64,000 bases of DNA from Numida meleagris. Taxonomy: Eukaryota; Chordata; Aves; Galliformes; Numididae. This document shows, in pieces, positions 49,820 to 63,988 of the stretch (its first letter is position 1; the number at the start of each line of letters is the position of its first letter). The notes below the pieces were generated by a model that was not told the origin of the DNA, did no database searches, and worked only from the letters and a program-made list of their open reading frames with translations. The position numbers and the translations under genes are program-made. The stretch is from positions 65,630,583-65,694,582 of the forward strand of contig NC_034409.1 in assembly GCF_002078875.1 (NCBI RefSeq), given 5' to 3'.

Positions 49820-52800
49820 GTGTTGCAGTTCTGTGGCAGTTCTGTGGCAGTGATGATGGAATAAAGTTATTTGGTTTGGAAGCATAGTTCCTAAGACATT
49901 AATTGCTTACCATTTTCTTTCAGTATGACAGGAAAGGTTCCATGCTTGCATTTCAGACTGTTTCCAGTGTCACCATTCTATAATTATTCAGTGACACTAA
50001 GAACAAGAAATATTTTGTGCTGCCTTTTGCAGGTAATGGTATAGAAAGATTTCTCCTCCTAACAAATGAGAGAGCATGGTAGAAGACTATTGTAAATTTT
50101 CTTTTTTTCTTTTCATTTAAAAAAAAGCTGTTTTTAATAAGAACCTGGAATTACTCATTGTGTATAGCTCGTCAAGACTTTTATGATCTTCAGAACAGGG
50201 AATGATTTTTGTTCCAACTGAAGTTACATACCAGAGTGATGAGCATCAGAAACCCTAGAGAGGCAGGAAGACAGATGTCCTATAACGTTAAATTATTTTT
50301 TTCTTTATATTGATATTTTCTGTAGAATATGCCAGGGTGTGGCATTAGCTCCAGCTCTCACTATTAAGAGTATGATAAAATCACTATTCAGGCCATATTC
50401 TTATTGTTCTTTGCTTTAATTTCCGGTTTTACATGTGTTGTAAAACTCAACAAGACGATTTCTGTTGCAAGACCTAAATACAACTTTATCATAGGGTATT
50501 AAAAACTTGATGGTGGTTATTTGGTTAGCCACTAATTTCCTTTCTCATGCTCTCAGTCTCAGATTACTTAACTATCATCTGGCATTCTCAGACATGCTAA
50601 CTAATTGCCCTGTAGTAGACAAATAAAGAGCACATTTTACAAGTAATGTGTGGGATGTACTAACAAATGTCAATTCATGCGTTGCCTGGATACAGCTTTT
50701 ATTTGTGTTTAGGATTATTTAATTAACTTCTTAATTGTCAGTACGGAGAATTGAAGCGTACAGTCCAAAGTCTAGTCAATGGAAAAACTCAATGGACTGT
50801 AATCGACTTTGGCTCAGACATCTACTGCTAAGGTTGTCAATAGTATTGTATTGCAACATAAAAAAATGAAAATTTAAAAGGGCTTAGGTGATGTTGGACC
50901 AGCCCATATGGTGGGGGAGAACATCACTGGGCATACCAGGCTGGTGGAAATCCATTTGAGGAGGGTATTGTTCTATGTGTTTAGATAAAAGGAAAAAGAA
51001 ATGTAGAACAGCCACTCAGGTGAACATTGGTAGGCTGCCTAATGGGCAAAGTACAAAGTACAAAGGGAAGGAGAACTGTATGTGGTAGCTGGTAGTGATT
51101 GATCTCTGCCTGCTTTATACTGGTGCTTCTTATCTGTTTTGGGGATGGAAGTTGCAGGAAAATGTCAGTATTTGGTATTGGCATGTATTGCTAAACATTC
51201 AACTAACAGAAGAAAGTATAAAGGATGTGTAGGTAACATTGAAAAGTGATTCATGGCTCTCTCTTCATGCACTTGTAGAAACACAGAGTAGCCATACCTT
51301 AATGTGTCTAGGAAGTTGGGGTTTTATTCTGTTTCTTTGCTTGCACTCTGTGTTTAGTGAGACCAAATACTTGCAGATGGTGTGTCAGTCAGATGATAAT
51401 TCATTGTCACCTAGGAAAATTCACTTAATTTACCCAGGGAAGATGGGTGGAAATTAGAGGAAAGGATCTAAGTTCTTCGTTGACAAGCTGGAGCTGAATG
51501 TGATCATGTGATTTACAATATGCAGAACTGTTAGATGGTAAATTTCCTGCCATATTACTGTAATTGTGTGGAAAGGGGAGAGATGGAAATGGCCACTGAA
51601 CATGCCCAAGAGCATGAAAACTCAAATGGTAATGAATGACTGGTTAAATATATAAATGTAGAAGACAAGATCATACAGAGGAGATAGGAAGCATAGGGGA
51701 TATACTGCTGCTGTCTCCCATGAGGCAGGCTGCCTAAAGATGTCACTCAAGGCTGCTGTCCAGCTCCAAATCTGAAGGTGAAAAAAAAGAATAAAAATAA
51801 AAATAATAATAATAAAAATCAGCACCTGGATCAGCCTCGGGAAAGACCCTCCATGCCAAACTCCTCAGATAGCATGGTGGGCCAGAAACTGGGAGAGAGG
51901 ATGCTCCAAGCAAAGGTGCAAGTGACAGGGGAGATGCAGCAATGAGGGCTGAGAACTACCAGGCACAGGGCCAGTGCTCTCTATTCCTTGGAACCAGAGA
52001 TTGAGGCAACCCAGAGCAAAGTGAGCTTTTCCTGTTCTTCTCTGGAGGTATGACTGATGGCATGCTGCCTGCCTTGTAGGTGTGTGTGCTCAACCTTGTG
52101 GGTGCAGAGACTTTCTTGCTGTTTGATCTACTTCAGATTTGCAGCATATATCACAAATGCAAAACATTTTGTTGGGAAGGTTGTATATGGCATAGATAGG
52201 TGTGCACAAACCAACCAAACAAAAATACTCAACCTCCACCTTTTCCAGCAATTACATTAGCTGTAGATACACCTCTACACATAGGTCAAACACCGTCTTT
52301 TTTCTCTGTTTTCACACTAAATCCCTTCTGATTTGTTGCAAAAGGGAAGCTTGACTCCTCTGCATTGCTGGTGTGATGGACTTGATTCACATACCAACAG
52401 AATTAAGGTGTTTCTTGTACCATAGCTGAATAAGAAAAAATCCTCAGGATGTTTATTTGAGTGTTATTTACCAGACTTCATTTATAAGAATACTCAAACC
52501 ATCTAATCCCTGGACTTTTTGAGATTATGTGCAGCTGAAATGTGAAAGAACTGTCTTTCAGACAGATTTCCTTAAGTTCAGCAAGATTTGCCCTAACATC
52601 AACTTTTACAGACTTATGGTAGCTACGTAACAGTCCATCAGTCCTTCAGAAAAGCTGATACAAGTTCTATAATCTTTTTCTTCTTTCCACAGATGATTTT
52701 TCAGAAGCCAGGAGATTCTCACTAGAATCTCTTTCTTTCTTTATTATTTCCTAGCTTGTTCTTTGTTTTCTGTTCCAAGGGTCTGGAATGCTACAATGTT

Positions 52801-55800
52801 CTTCATTTACTTTTTGAGGAAGAAATGTCTGGCTGTCACATAAAAGTTTCAGTATCTTGTTCCAAAAATTCATTGTATTTAATATTTTAACACACCAGTA
52901 TTTCACCTAAAACAATATACCTAATGTTTTTATAACAGTGATGGTATGAAGATTTAAGGGAAAGTAAGGTGTGTAAGGATATATTGCCTCCCTTCTACAG
53001 CTTGCTTCTCTTAAACAGAAAAATGTAAAGAAAAGAAAATTGCTTCACAGTGCTGCTTTGTGCAGTTATCCCACAGTAACTGGAAGAATATAGTTTTAAT
53101 AAAATATTTTAAGAGAGTTCCCAATAATTCTCGAAAGCCAGTTCCTGTGAAAAGCTTGTTGCCTTACTTTTGCCCTTCTGAGCTTACTGGGGTAATGAAT
53201 ACCTTTTCAGTTGTGTGAGTGGCAACTAACATACTGTAAATATCAACATCAGAATGCAGGATGCAATACGCAAACCCAGAGGCCAGCATGTCCAAAACAC
53301 AGGTTGGCATGGGAAACACCAAAACCCCCTTTCTGTCATCTAGTGCCTCAAATACAACAGTCAGATTGCTGACCTGTAGCAGGCATCTTGCTCTAACACC
53401 TCAAGTGTGCAGACATGGTACTCATTAACATCCACTGAATACCAAGGCAAGACCAGAACAACTAGCATTGTTCACCATCATATCAAACACAAAGTACTAA
53501 ATCCAGTGTGGTTTTAGAGCCACTAAATCCTAGCTCTTTGCTGCAAAAAAAGCACACTTCCTTGTCACAGGCTGACATTAAGGAAGAGGTGTTAAGATTT
53601 TCCTTCAGTGCTATGAGGGAAGTTTATAATATGAAAGTTCTCCACAAAAATAGCTTTCCAAACCACTTTTCCTCTTTGTACTCAAAATTCCAAATTTAAT
53701 ATTTTGAACAGAATAATGCTGTAACTTGAAAAAAAAATCTCTAATCTTAAATAGATAAATATAAATAAATAAGTAAATATTTTTTCACTCCCTCTCCTTC
53801 ACAAAAAGACCTCTGGAAATATCAGAAAGAAAATACTGTGCTCACTTCAGCCTGCAAACTACACAAACTCTTTGCTTTTTATTTTGGTTAGCAGCTTGGA
53901 CTCCCTTTCTCCACAACTAACCTGAACAAATATTGTGCCTTAGATGACTTCAGGGGAACAAATTCCAAAACAAGCAAAGAAACAATAGACAACAAATTGT
54001 TTTATCATGGAAAAAATAAGTAGTTAATTATTCTTCTAAGACAGATAGATAATCATTTGCAGGCCTTTTTTCCCCCAATATACCAAAGTACAGTTTATAT
54101 AGATTTTTAAGTTGGGAGGGAAAAAAAGAAGTATACACAGTAGTTTTGAACTAGCTTCAGCCCTACTGTGCTGTGTACACAGTGTAATAATATCCTTAGT
54201 AAAACAAGGAATCGTTTATACAACCCCATGCTGCATAGGAACCCTGTAAATACTGGAATTTTTCATAATGTAAAAGTGTCACACTTTATAGAGGGTATTA
54301 CATACTTTTGCTACCAGGAATGAAGTTTTGTGGTTAGTAAAAATATTAATCTATAGACCTGTTGCTAGTGTTGAGCAATGCTGAATTTTTGAATACTTGT
54401 TCAAGTTCAGACCCTCGTGTATCTCCTGCTAAGCAAAACTCACAGTCAGGTCAGCACTCTCATGTGTGCTGACCCTTTTCAGTCCCTTGCGATGATCCCC
54501 CAGTAGAGACAAAGCAAGCACCTGCTGATTTCTTGCTTCCTTCAAAAGGGAAAGGAAGGAAAATATAAGACCCCATTACCTATCCATAAGAGCTCTCAAA
54601 ATCTGATTAAACTCTGATGGTGGACAGCTTCCCTGGCAGTCCTGAGGCATAGCTCACACAGTCTCTAAAGGAAGACAGAGAAGTGTCTGCCCTGGATTCC
54701 TGGGAGTGCTCACTTGCGCTTACTGCAGCTTTCACACAGTGATCCAGCCTTGGACTGGATAAGATTAAGAGGTTTTTGTGAATGATTGCTTACAAGTCTT
54801 TGTGTCACTTATATGTTTTGAGCGCTTCTCGAGGGAGCACCAGTCTTGTTAAGTGCAGTAGTGCGGAAAAGAACTCAGTGAGGACAAAAAAGTGGTGTGC
54901 CAATCAGACCTGGTGATCAAGGCAAGTCTGAGCTATCCAGGTACAAGATGGCTCAGGGGTCATTTAGTTAAGCTGGTGTGTTGCTTTGTAGGCCAGAATA
55001 TACATTAGCTGGTCCCCAGGATTGCATTAATATTGCTGCCCCTCTTCAGTACAGTGGCTGTCTGGACTCCAGCAGGTGCAAACGGTGGAGCAAATATATA
55101 AATGTCTCACACTGGCAAGAGCAATCAACTTGTAGGAGAGGGAATTTTAAATCCTGTTAAGTTAATGAACAGCAGAGAGGCACAGATGTTCAGCACCTCT
55201 GAAAATCCTAGTACTTACTCAGATATTTTACTATGGATCTAGATGCCCCATTCTAGCCTTCCTGTCCCTGCTTATGAAATCTCCATTTCTCGCATGGATA
55301 TCTCTACTGTTTTTCCTGAGCAGATCTTTCTGTTTATCTTTTGTGATAACTGTTTGCCTGATATTTAATGCAAAACAGCTCTGTTACTGCAGTGGAAGAA
55401 GAGAACATCGCTGCTCCCAGGGGAAAGTTCTCTTCCCACGGTTACAAGAAGATGCTTCTGCTCAAAATAAGCTAAGTCTCTTTTAATTTGACACAGCCTT
55501 GCATTGCTTTTTCTTACCTAACGTCTTGGCTAATACACTTCCTTCCTGCACTGATCTGCATCCTGTGAATTTTTGTGGTTTTGAAATTTTTTTCATCCTG
55601 ATCCTGAGTGAACTCACATAGAGTGTGAATATGAAAAAACATTGTACAGTCTCACTATAACCTGTTGCAAAGTGAGCGTGGTCTGTTCAGTAGTTCCATT
55701 GTGTTTTTAAAAAATATAAAAATCCAGAGTTTTAACACAAAACCAAACAAGACCAGCCTGATTCAACTTGTTTTTCATTGAGCTATTTTTTCGGAGTTTT

Positions 55801-58800
55801 TTTTTGCCACTCCTTGAGGAAGAAAATGTGTGGCAAACCCAGCTTGTAAGAAACTTAGGGCACTTTCATGCAGTACATTAGGAATGGAATACAGAAACAA
55901 TAATGTTTTTTTCCCCATCCATTAAATGTTTGGAACTCAGAGAGGCAGAGGTAGCTGCTTTTCGCATTGCTGCTGCCGTAGTAAGCATAAATAATGAGAA
56001 GTTCTGGGCTTTAGGTTTGATCCTACAATGTGCTGCTATCCTCTTAGATACATCAACTACCATGCCATTCCCTCTAAGCCTAAAAGGGAGATCTTCATCA
56101 TTTGGTGGTATCTGGCCTCAAGACATTGAATGCTTACACCCACGTGTGACATCCCGTATCTATGAGGAAATTTCTTGTGGTTGATACTTCATTTGTTTTC
56201 ACTCTTATTCACAATACTGATGTGTTCCTTTAAGAAGGCTGCAATCCACTGCAGAAGGCTCTTTTCCTTTGGTGGGTTTCTGTGTTGTGAAGCTACTGAT
56301 CTTGCTTCCAGACAAGGCTGTGTGGGACAGATGAGAGAGGTACCAGAAGGGGAAAGAAGCCTGAGGATCATGTAGAGACGCTATATGATGTCCAAGCCTT
56401 GCAGGTGTTGGAAGAGAACTTCCTGAAAACCACAGAGAACTGGACTGCATTTGCTGGAAATCAAGGACACAGAGAAACTAAAATCAAGTCTGGAAGAAGA
56501 GCTGTGTTTGCTGGAAAACAGCCGTTTGCTCATGGATTTTATCTCCCCTTACCTAGTAACCCTGTGCTTAGAAGTTGCCTATAATAGCTTTCATCCTTGT
56601 AAAATATGAGTCTTTTTTTTTTTTTTAAGAACTTCTTGGTTGCCTGTGGAGAGGCAGAAGGGGACTTTCTCTTCTCTGTACCTTCCACTGTTGAGGGAGG
56701 TTCAGGCAGAAGTACATCAAGGCTCTGTTTAAGCCCAGTTCTATTACATGACTCATGGTCTCATTTAAGCCATTCAGGGTGAGGTTGTTAATGGTTCTTA
56801 GGTTCCATGCAAGAGTTCTGGTGACTTTGGAAAACTATCCCACCTGCCATATCTTGATAGCTTGATAGCTCTTTTTTTTCTTTTTTTTTTCCTCCAGTAA
56901 AACCAGTAATCAAAACTCTCAGGGCTGTAGGGCTGTTCAAATCACAGGATACTCACGCACTCATTGCTAGTACCTTAGCTTACTTGGTAGAATATCAAGT
57001 AGGGACAGGAGGAGCCTTGGTTTTGTGAGTAACCGTATTTCTGCTCCTAGAGTCTGAAATGAGGCTCTTCTGAACTGATTCACAGGGAACTATCCGAATG
57101 TTTGTTTTTTATCCAGCATTTTATGGCATGACAGCAGAACTGGGCCTGATACTGATGAGCTTGGCCAGACTCTTTTTTCAGCACTGGAATGAAAATCTGA
57201 GAATGCGTTCAACATTAGACTCAGAGACACACATTTCACTAGATACAAGGTCCATTATAGTCTTTATTTGCTGTGGCACTTTGAGAATAGCTTGTTTTTT
57301 CCTTCTTTTCATTTTTGTTCAGCTGCTGAATAAGAACAATATTCTCTCAGTGTAAAGTGCTTTGATAGAATCCAAATGGAATTTCTGTAAGCACACTGTA
57401 GGTTTATTATGTTACTGGACTTTGAATTTTACTCTTGGGAGAGTGCATTAATTATGTAAAGCAGACCAAAATTTAGCAATGCTAATGGAGCTCAAACTAT
57501 TAAAAAAAAACAAACCCTGAGAGGTATCTTGGGACTCTAGGTTTCTGCACATTTGAGCTGGCTTTGAAATGTCACAATAATTTTGTAGTGATCTTCAGGT
57601 GCTGGGCTGAATATCATTAGCTCTTGATAATTTCAAGAGTGTGTCACTGGAGATGGACATTGTTACTGCTTGAAGCAGAGTGGGATGACAAGCCTGTCAC
57701 TCCTCTGTGTTGAGGATGCCTGTGCTTATTTCTATCTTCGGCCTTGTAAGCCATGTGGAAAACATGTCCTCAAATGTGTGGCCAAGGACCATGTGGATCT
57801 TTCTAGGATTTCCACCTTTTTAAAATATGCTTATAGACAGGATCGCTAAAGATACTAGTTTTCTGTCATTTAACAGAGGATGGTTGTACTGATAGCTCAA
57901 GAACACCCATGTAGACTTGAACAAGTTTATCCATCACTGCCCAGGGAATGTTTGGAAGAAAGATGATCAGAAATTGTCACTACCCCAACCCTCAGAAGGG
58001 TACTCTAGGCAAGCATTAGGTTTCATCCTACAGCATGAACATGCTTGAATGTCATGAATTTTCCACTGGCACAGAATAAGAAGAAAATTTGCACCGACTC
58101 CTGGAGTCCCAGAACAGAGGTAAAGCAGCTGGACCACAGTTTCTGAATGGGAATCCTGTGAAAGATCAAAGACTAAAATTCCTAGTCTGAGTGTCCGCAA
58201 GTCTGGCAAAACCTAGATCCTATATCTGTGGTTCAGGTTTGTTTCTGAAAGAATGTACCTAACTGAGCATTAAGTTCTTCCCAGATTTTTCTTCTTTGCA
58301 ATTTGCCTACATTGTGTTCAGAAGTGCAAAGATCCCACAGATAAGGTATTTGCTCACAAGCTGAAATACCAGAGTTGAAGGACATGGGAAATAGTTGTTA
58401 TGGTCCTGAGGAAGGAAGCTAACCCACTTCCAGAGGATACTGGTACAGAGTCAGAGCATTTATTTTCACTAAAAAAGATGGGTAAATCTGCGGCAGAATC
58501 ATTTTCAAATATTAAAGGTCAATGCAGTTAATTTTTATTTTAAAACTAAAAAGTTTTTGTAGAACTAACATCATAAAAATCCTATTGCTGCAGTAGCTTA
58601 GGAATGGGTTATGGGAAATATTCACTTTTGAGCTAGTATTCAGTCTCTTTATAGTAAACAGAGGAGAGAGGAAAGCACTTATTATTGGGGTTGGCTCATT
58701 TGATTGATTTTTTGGTACTTGTTTAATGATGAAATGAATTGCATCTTAAAAGCACTTTTCACTGAGAAGTCTAAGTACATGGGTTAAATATAGTCATAAC

Positions 58801-60162
58801 ATTTGTACAGAACTACCACACTGCAGATTGTAATTGATATGGGTTTTGTATAGCGTATTCCATGGTTTAGCCTTTCAGTTGGAACTTTCTGCCCCTCTTT
58901 CTTTCTCAACTGAAGAGTTGTTTTCTGAATGTTGGCTATGAAATAAAACACTGCATATGAAAATATTGGGAAAGAAAAACAAAACAATAGCTATTGGAAC
59001 AGCTCTTTAACATCAAATGGAAATTGTCTTCCCAAAATATACTGCATCAATGGATATTCAAAAAAGGAAGTATTGTTCAGTTTAAACAAGTAGTTTTCAA
59101 CAGGGATTCTTCTTCTAATTCTTTCCTACTAGCGAGGAACAAGGTAATAGTGTTCAAAAAGTGTATAACATGAGAACTGTTAGTCTGCTGTTTGCATCCA
59201 GTATCTATGTTATAGGTAAATACAAGATGGATACAATTGTAATTTGTTTTTTGTTAATTTCTTTATTTAAAATGATCTTGAAAATGCTGTCTACTTGTAT
59301 AACAGAGAACCACTTAAAACCATGCTAATTTGTTGAAGTGATAGATATTTTTAAGTGCAAAGTCCTGCATACACACACAAAATTATATTCTTTATCAGTG
59401 CTAATTTATAGTGCTTCCATATAGAAAACTCTACTTTTTTCCTTCACATACCTCAGATACCAAAGACAATAAGATACTGAAAAAAAATTAATTTTTTTGT
59501 TTTGTTTTGTTCTGTTTGTTTTTCTTTAAATGGTACTTCCTTTATGTGAATGTTTTTAGAATTACATCAGGACACGCTCCAGGGCAATTGCAACTCCATT
59601 GTGTTTCCTAACTCTTAAGTGTTTGACTTTGCACCCTTAATGTTATTTAATGTCAATTCTGCATGTAATACACATCCTGCTGAAAGTCTGAGTGCTTGCT
59701 GAGTAGCTGCCACACACAGGTTCCAGGCCAGTGAGTGAATGAGACGCTTTTTTTCAGTGCTCTTTTCTTTGTTCCCAAGGTGATGTGGCTGGCTCACAAG
59801 CTGACAGTCTCTGTCTCTCCATGGCACTCTTGCCAGCTGAGGTTAGAAGCAAGCAGTAGCTTGCATTTTGTCTTAAAAAGAGAGGTGATTTTGTGTTGTA
59901 AACAGTGAAATAGTTTGGCTTTCATTACTTGTGGAGCCAGGTTAAAAGCCCACAAGGTGCTGCATATTGGCCTAGTAAGCAGCTGACTCAAACTGAGGGG
60001 TTTCTATCATCACTCCTGTACCAGTATTGTGGCTTTAGCACCCTTCTAGTTGGAAGCATTGGTTTCTACACACTTAGTCTGCACTTTTTCACTTCTAGTT
60101 TCTTTTACTGCTCTTATGCATTTTCTGTTTCTGACAACTGAGACATTTGTATCTGAGACATC
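49820..60162. other. Unique AT-rich noncoding DNA, about 10 kb
   Basis: No CR1 or other recognised repeat occurs in this unusually repeat-free stretch. It contains A-rich simple sequence at 51780-51815, an (AAAT)-like run at 53753-53778, T tracts at 56610-56626 and 56874-56890, and a TTTTG repeat at 59496-59520. Frames of up to 93 codons (55903-56184) lack any supporting feature. Confidence 0.55.
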
Positions 60163-60293
60163 CGAGGCCAGGCAGAATGGGGTTCCAAGCAACCTGATCA
60201 AGCTGCAGATGTCCCTGCTCATTACAGGGGAGTTGGACTAGATGACCTTTAAGAGTCCTTTCAAACTCTCATGATTCTGTAATTCTCTGATTC
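60163..60293 (+). mobile_element. CR1 3' fragment, plus strand
   Basis: It begins GAGGCCAGGCAGAATGGGGT, continues CAACCTGATCAAGCTGCAGA and GGGGAGTTGGACTAGATGAC, and ends with three degenerate octamers (TGATTCTG, TAATTCTC, TGATTCAT). This is the CR1 3' UTR with the last ORF2 codons. Confidence 0.9.
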
Positions 60294-60673
60294 ATTAGTT
60301 ACTGGAGGCAGTTTGGTGTGGCAGATGGAGTTAGTCCTAGCCGAAGGGAAGGCTTCCATGATGTCTCTGTTGTGATGGAGCTTTTATGGAGGCTGCATCA
60401 TCCCCTTGGGAAGAGGAGGAGAAAAATGTCCCCACAGATTGCAATGTTATATGAAGGGTGTGAAGGGGGGAAGACTTGACACTTCAGAGTTTAATTTGGG
60501 TTAGGAAGGCCAGATGTGCCAGGGCTCTGTGATACATCCCTCAGACTAATGAATGACAAGTTGAGGAGATGATTCCTTGCTTTCCACAAGCTACTGACTG
60601 TGCCCCTGTCTGATGCAACGAGAAGGCTGTTGGCCATCTCTGTTGCAGAGTCCTGCTGCCCATGCTTAGCTGA

Positions 60674-60731
60674 ATGGAGCTCGATGATCTTTAAGGTCCC
60701 TTCCAACCTAAGATATTCTGTGATTCTATGG
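60674..60731 (+). mobile_element. CR1 3' tail, plus strand
   Basis: GGAGCTCGATGATCTTTAAG, then GTCCCTTCCAACCTAAG, then ATTCTGTGATTCTATG is a CR1 tail. The DNA between 60300 and 60673 shows no clear CR1 similarity, so this is a very short independent insertion or the end of an eroded one. Confidence 0.88.
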
Positions 60732-60934
60732 TTGCCCACCATGGCCCCAGAACCATAAAGCTACTGCCCAGGCAGGCCAGTCCCTGTCTGAGGGCAGGCA
60801 GGGGCTCTGCTTTCCCAGGGCAGGTTGTTGTTTTTAGCCTTGCAGGATGGCACGAACTTTTTGTTAGCCATTTCTCTCAGCATGTATGGGTTGTTCTTGA
60901 TGACAGCTGCTGTCCTCAAATAAAAGCCTTGCTA

Positions 60935-61580
60935 GTCTAAATAAATGACATCCAATACAATCTCCTCAGCCACAAATCCTTTCATTTTATTATTGAAAGC
61001 CAATTACATTGGCCAGCTATGATTTACCCTCGGTAAAACTATGCTGACAGTTCACAGTCACTTTCTTTCATCTGTCTAGAAGTGACTTCCACATAAAGGG
61101 CTTACTCCAAGGTTTTTCTAGGGACTGAAGTGAAGCTGGCCAGGTTGTAGTTCCTCCAGTTGTTCTTTCGGACATTTTTTGAAGATGGACATAAAGTCTG
61201 CTTTCCACTAGGCATCAAGACCTTCCCAGATCTCCATGACTTCTCAAAGATAATAGAGAGTGGCTTCACTATGACATTGGTCAGCTCCCTCAGCACCCTT
61301 GGATGTAGCCCTTCCAGACTCGTGAACCAGTATGATATGAGTTCTCACAATCCCTGACTAAGTTTGCACCCACTGCTCATATTTCCTTTATGCCTCATAC
61401 GGCACCTTTAGAGACCAGGAGGACCTTGTTGGTACAGACTGGGTCAAAGGTGGCTGTGAGTACACCTTATCTGCCCACTGTCACTGAGTCACCTACTCCT
61501 TTCAGCAATAACCCACATTTTCTGTGTTCAGCCTTTGATTTTGGCAACTACATTCCCCAGAGTTTTCACAAAGAAAGCCC
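60935..61580 (-). mobile_element. Old CR1 ORF2 internal fragment, minus strand
   Basis: Minus-strand translation at 61102-61296 reads LRELTNVIVKPLSIIFEKSW, then RSGKV, then NLASFTSVPRKTLE. This is the CR1 RT region just before and including the NYRPVSLTSVPGK motif. Less well preserved sequence upstream in element terms (61340-61580) includes CCCACATTTTCTGTG, a known word of the ORF2 linker region. No 3' tail is present, so the piece is truncated at both ends. It is one of the most diverged CR1 copies here. Both edges are estimates. Confidence 0.8.
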
Positions 61581-62545
61581 AGTCTTTTTGACCTAGACCT
61601 CCCCATACAGTCATACATTACTTAGACTGATAAGACATTATTCTATTTAATGTCTTTGCTCCTCCCATGTACCCAGAATTATCCCACTGTGTATGTGGGT
61701 ACCTGTTCCAAATTGTTCCCAACTACCCTAATTTGTCTTATTTAAAATTTAAAATTATTGCTCTTCTGCCTTTATTTAAATTCATATTCATAGGTATTTT
61801 TCAGAAATTACAGGGGTTATGAGCAAAAATCCAAATATTAATAACTGCTGTACAAGCTATAATCAATATGCGATAGTTCCATAATGTTCTTCCAGTTGCA
61901 AGAAATTTTCTTCTATGCCTGTCTCAGTGCTTTGCTGTATGAAGTTAAAATTTTAACTAGATGCCTCTTATTAAATTATTGCTGAAAATTGGAGTAAGAA
62001 CTACCTTCTTAATGGTCAAAGAGTGCAGCCAAAACCAACAAACCACTTCACTTATTGGAAAACTTGTACACTTTGATATAAGCCATAGAAGCATGTTATC
62101 AACTACTTTTCTTAAAATAAGTTTTAGGTTTTGACTTTCTTTAAAGCTGTTAGGCTGAAAACCATCCTGACTTTTCTGTTCATGAATAGTCATGTTTTTG
62201 AGTGAACGCATCTTCCAAAACATTTGAAATCTACATTTACTGACAGAAAAGAGCCATATTATTTTGGCCTGACCTCTTCTTTTAGCACACAGCTCTCTTC
62301 TCAGAGTTGAGAGCAAATTTGCAATGGGAATCAGTGAGCTCAAGCTTTGATCATCCTGTCAATTGAAAGGAGAGCCAGCTGTACGTAAGCCACATTGCAG
62401 ACTGTGGAAACTCATCTTTCAATACTTTAAAGGCTAGAGAACTGCTGTGGTAGTGAAGGACAGTTCAGCACAGCCAGGGCTGCATGGTCCTTCCTTTCCT
62501 CTTTGTGCCCTTCTATTTACTCCCTCCATTCCTGTTGAAGGAAGA
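61581..62545. other. Unique noncoding DNA between CR1 fragments
   Basis: A 128-codon minus frame (61957-62343) is present but is rich in Lys/Leu/Ser, as expected for AT-rich random sequence, and has no motif or splice context. Nothing else was recognised. Confidence 0.45.
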
Positions 62546-62640
62546 ATCACAAAATCACAGAACCATTCGGGTTGGAAGGGACCTCTGGAGGTCACAGAGT
62601 CCAGCCCCCTGCTAGAGCACGTTCCCTAGAGATGAGCTGA
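62546..62640 (-). mobile_element. CR1 3' tail, minus strand
   Basis: AATCACAAAATCACAGAACC, then GGGTTGGAAGGGACCTCTGG, AGTCCAGCCCCCTGCTAGAG and GTTCCCTAGAG form the reverse complement of a CR1 3' end. Similarity stops near 62630-62640. Confidence 0.9.
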
Positions 62641-63951
62641 AGCCCAACTCAGAGGGTCATTCAAGCATGTGGATTGTTGCCTGCAAAATTCAGCAGAGTG
62701 TAAGCTACCAAGATACAACTCTTGTTTAATCTGTAAACTTTCAGCCAGCAGCATCTTACTGCATGTATCTGTAGTGTGCAACATGACAGAGACCTATTCT
62801 TTAATGGAGTGTAGAGGTGGTACCACAGAACTACTGATAGTTCTAAAAACTTATCAGAGTTATACCGTACCCATCTTTTGTTGCAATGTTGTGAATGAGC
62901 GCATGAGGCTGAAGTGAAGACAAATGAATCAAGCTTTCTGTGTAAGCAAAACTTTTTGACAGAGTCAGCAGTAGTTTTATCTCCTCCCTAACTAAAGAGA
63001 CATTATCTTAGTAAATGTTTCTTGTCAGATAGTGGCAGTTTATAACGTTGGGCCACTAGTATCAAAGTGCTTCAGTGTTCACTTGAGCTCATTGATGAGG
63101 AAGAACATTAGGGAACAAAACAAGCAGCTAAACTTGTATGTGCTGAAGGTACTTAATCTTAGTTTCATTTGATTATCAGTAGTCAGCAGTCAATAATGTG
63201 TTATGTGTATTTCAAATCTAAATGACTAAATTGGTATGTTATTCATTCTCATGTTCTCTGATTTAATTTCATTTAACAGACATGATTCCCAGACTCCAGG
63301 AGTAAAACTTGCAACTATTCATTTTCCAGGATGGGGAATTAGAGTAACTATTTCCAATAATGTGCAGAAGTTACTACTGAGAAATTTGCTTGGGGATTAG
63401 AAATACACTGTGGTTTCATACAGAGGCCATTTGCTGCTGGACATAGTCAGCACTGACTTGGTGGCAGCAATAATACCCACTGGAGTACAGAGTATTGTTA
63501 CCTTTAGGTTAGCCTTCTGGTTTTAGAATTAATTTTAAAATGAATCCCTTCATAGTTGCTTTCCAAGGAAGAGCAGTGTTTCACAGAAGGCTTTAAGATG
63601 TTAGTTTCACAGAAGATTTTGCTGCACTTTACTTATGTTTCTTTCTCTCATTTGAGTCAAAGAAGACACTGAATCAGCCTTTTGTGCAGGCTAACAGCAT
63701 GAGGTGATTTAACCTTCTGTATTCTAGGATTTGTGTGTCTTTCCTACCTTCTGATATCTACAGGGCATGGTTTTCATTCAGTATATTAGTGAAAAAAGTC
63801 TTTCCACTTTTGTGTAACTGTGTCTTTCTGTTGTTTTGATCTTAAACAAATGTACTTTTACAAACCTGAATTTTAAAACCAAGGTGCTTATACTCTTACA
63901 TCATAGAGAATTCTTAAAACAAATGTTTCCTGTATTTATTATGGCTTAGAA

Positions 63952-63954
<3 letters not shown>
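62641..63954. other. Unique AT-rich noncoding DNA
   Basis: No gene, RNA or repeat was recognised up to the terminal A tract. Confidence 0.5.

Positions 63955-63986
<32 letters not shown>
63955..63986. repeat. A32 homopolymer
   Basis: Thirty-two uninterrupted A residues, the longest homopolymer in the window. No retrocopy or polyadenylation hexamer was identified directly upstream. Confidence 0.95.

Positions 63987-63988
<2 letters not shown>

Noticed and set aside
61957..62343. 128-codon minus frame
   Set aside because: Size is within chance expectation for 64 kb in six frames; Lys/Leu/Ser-rich and without recognised domains.
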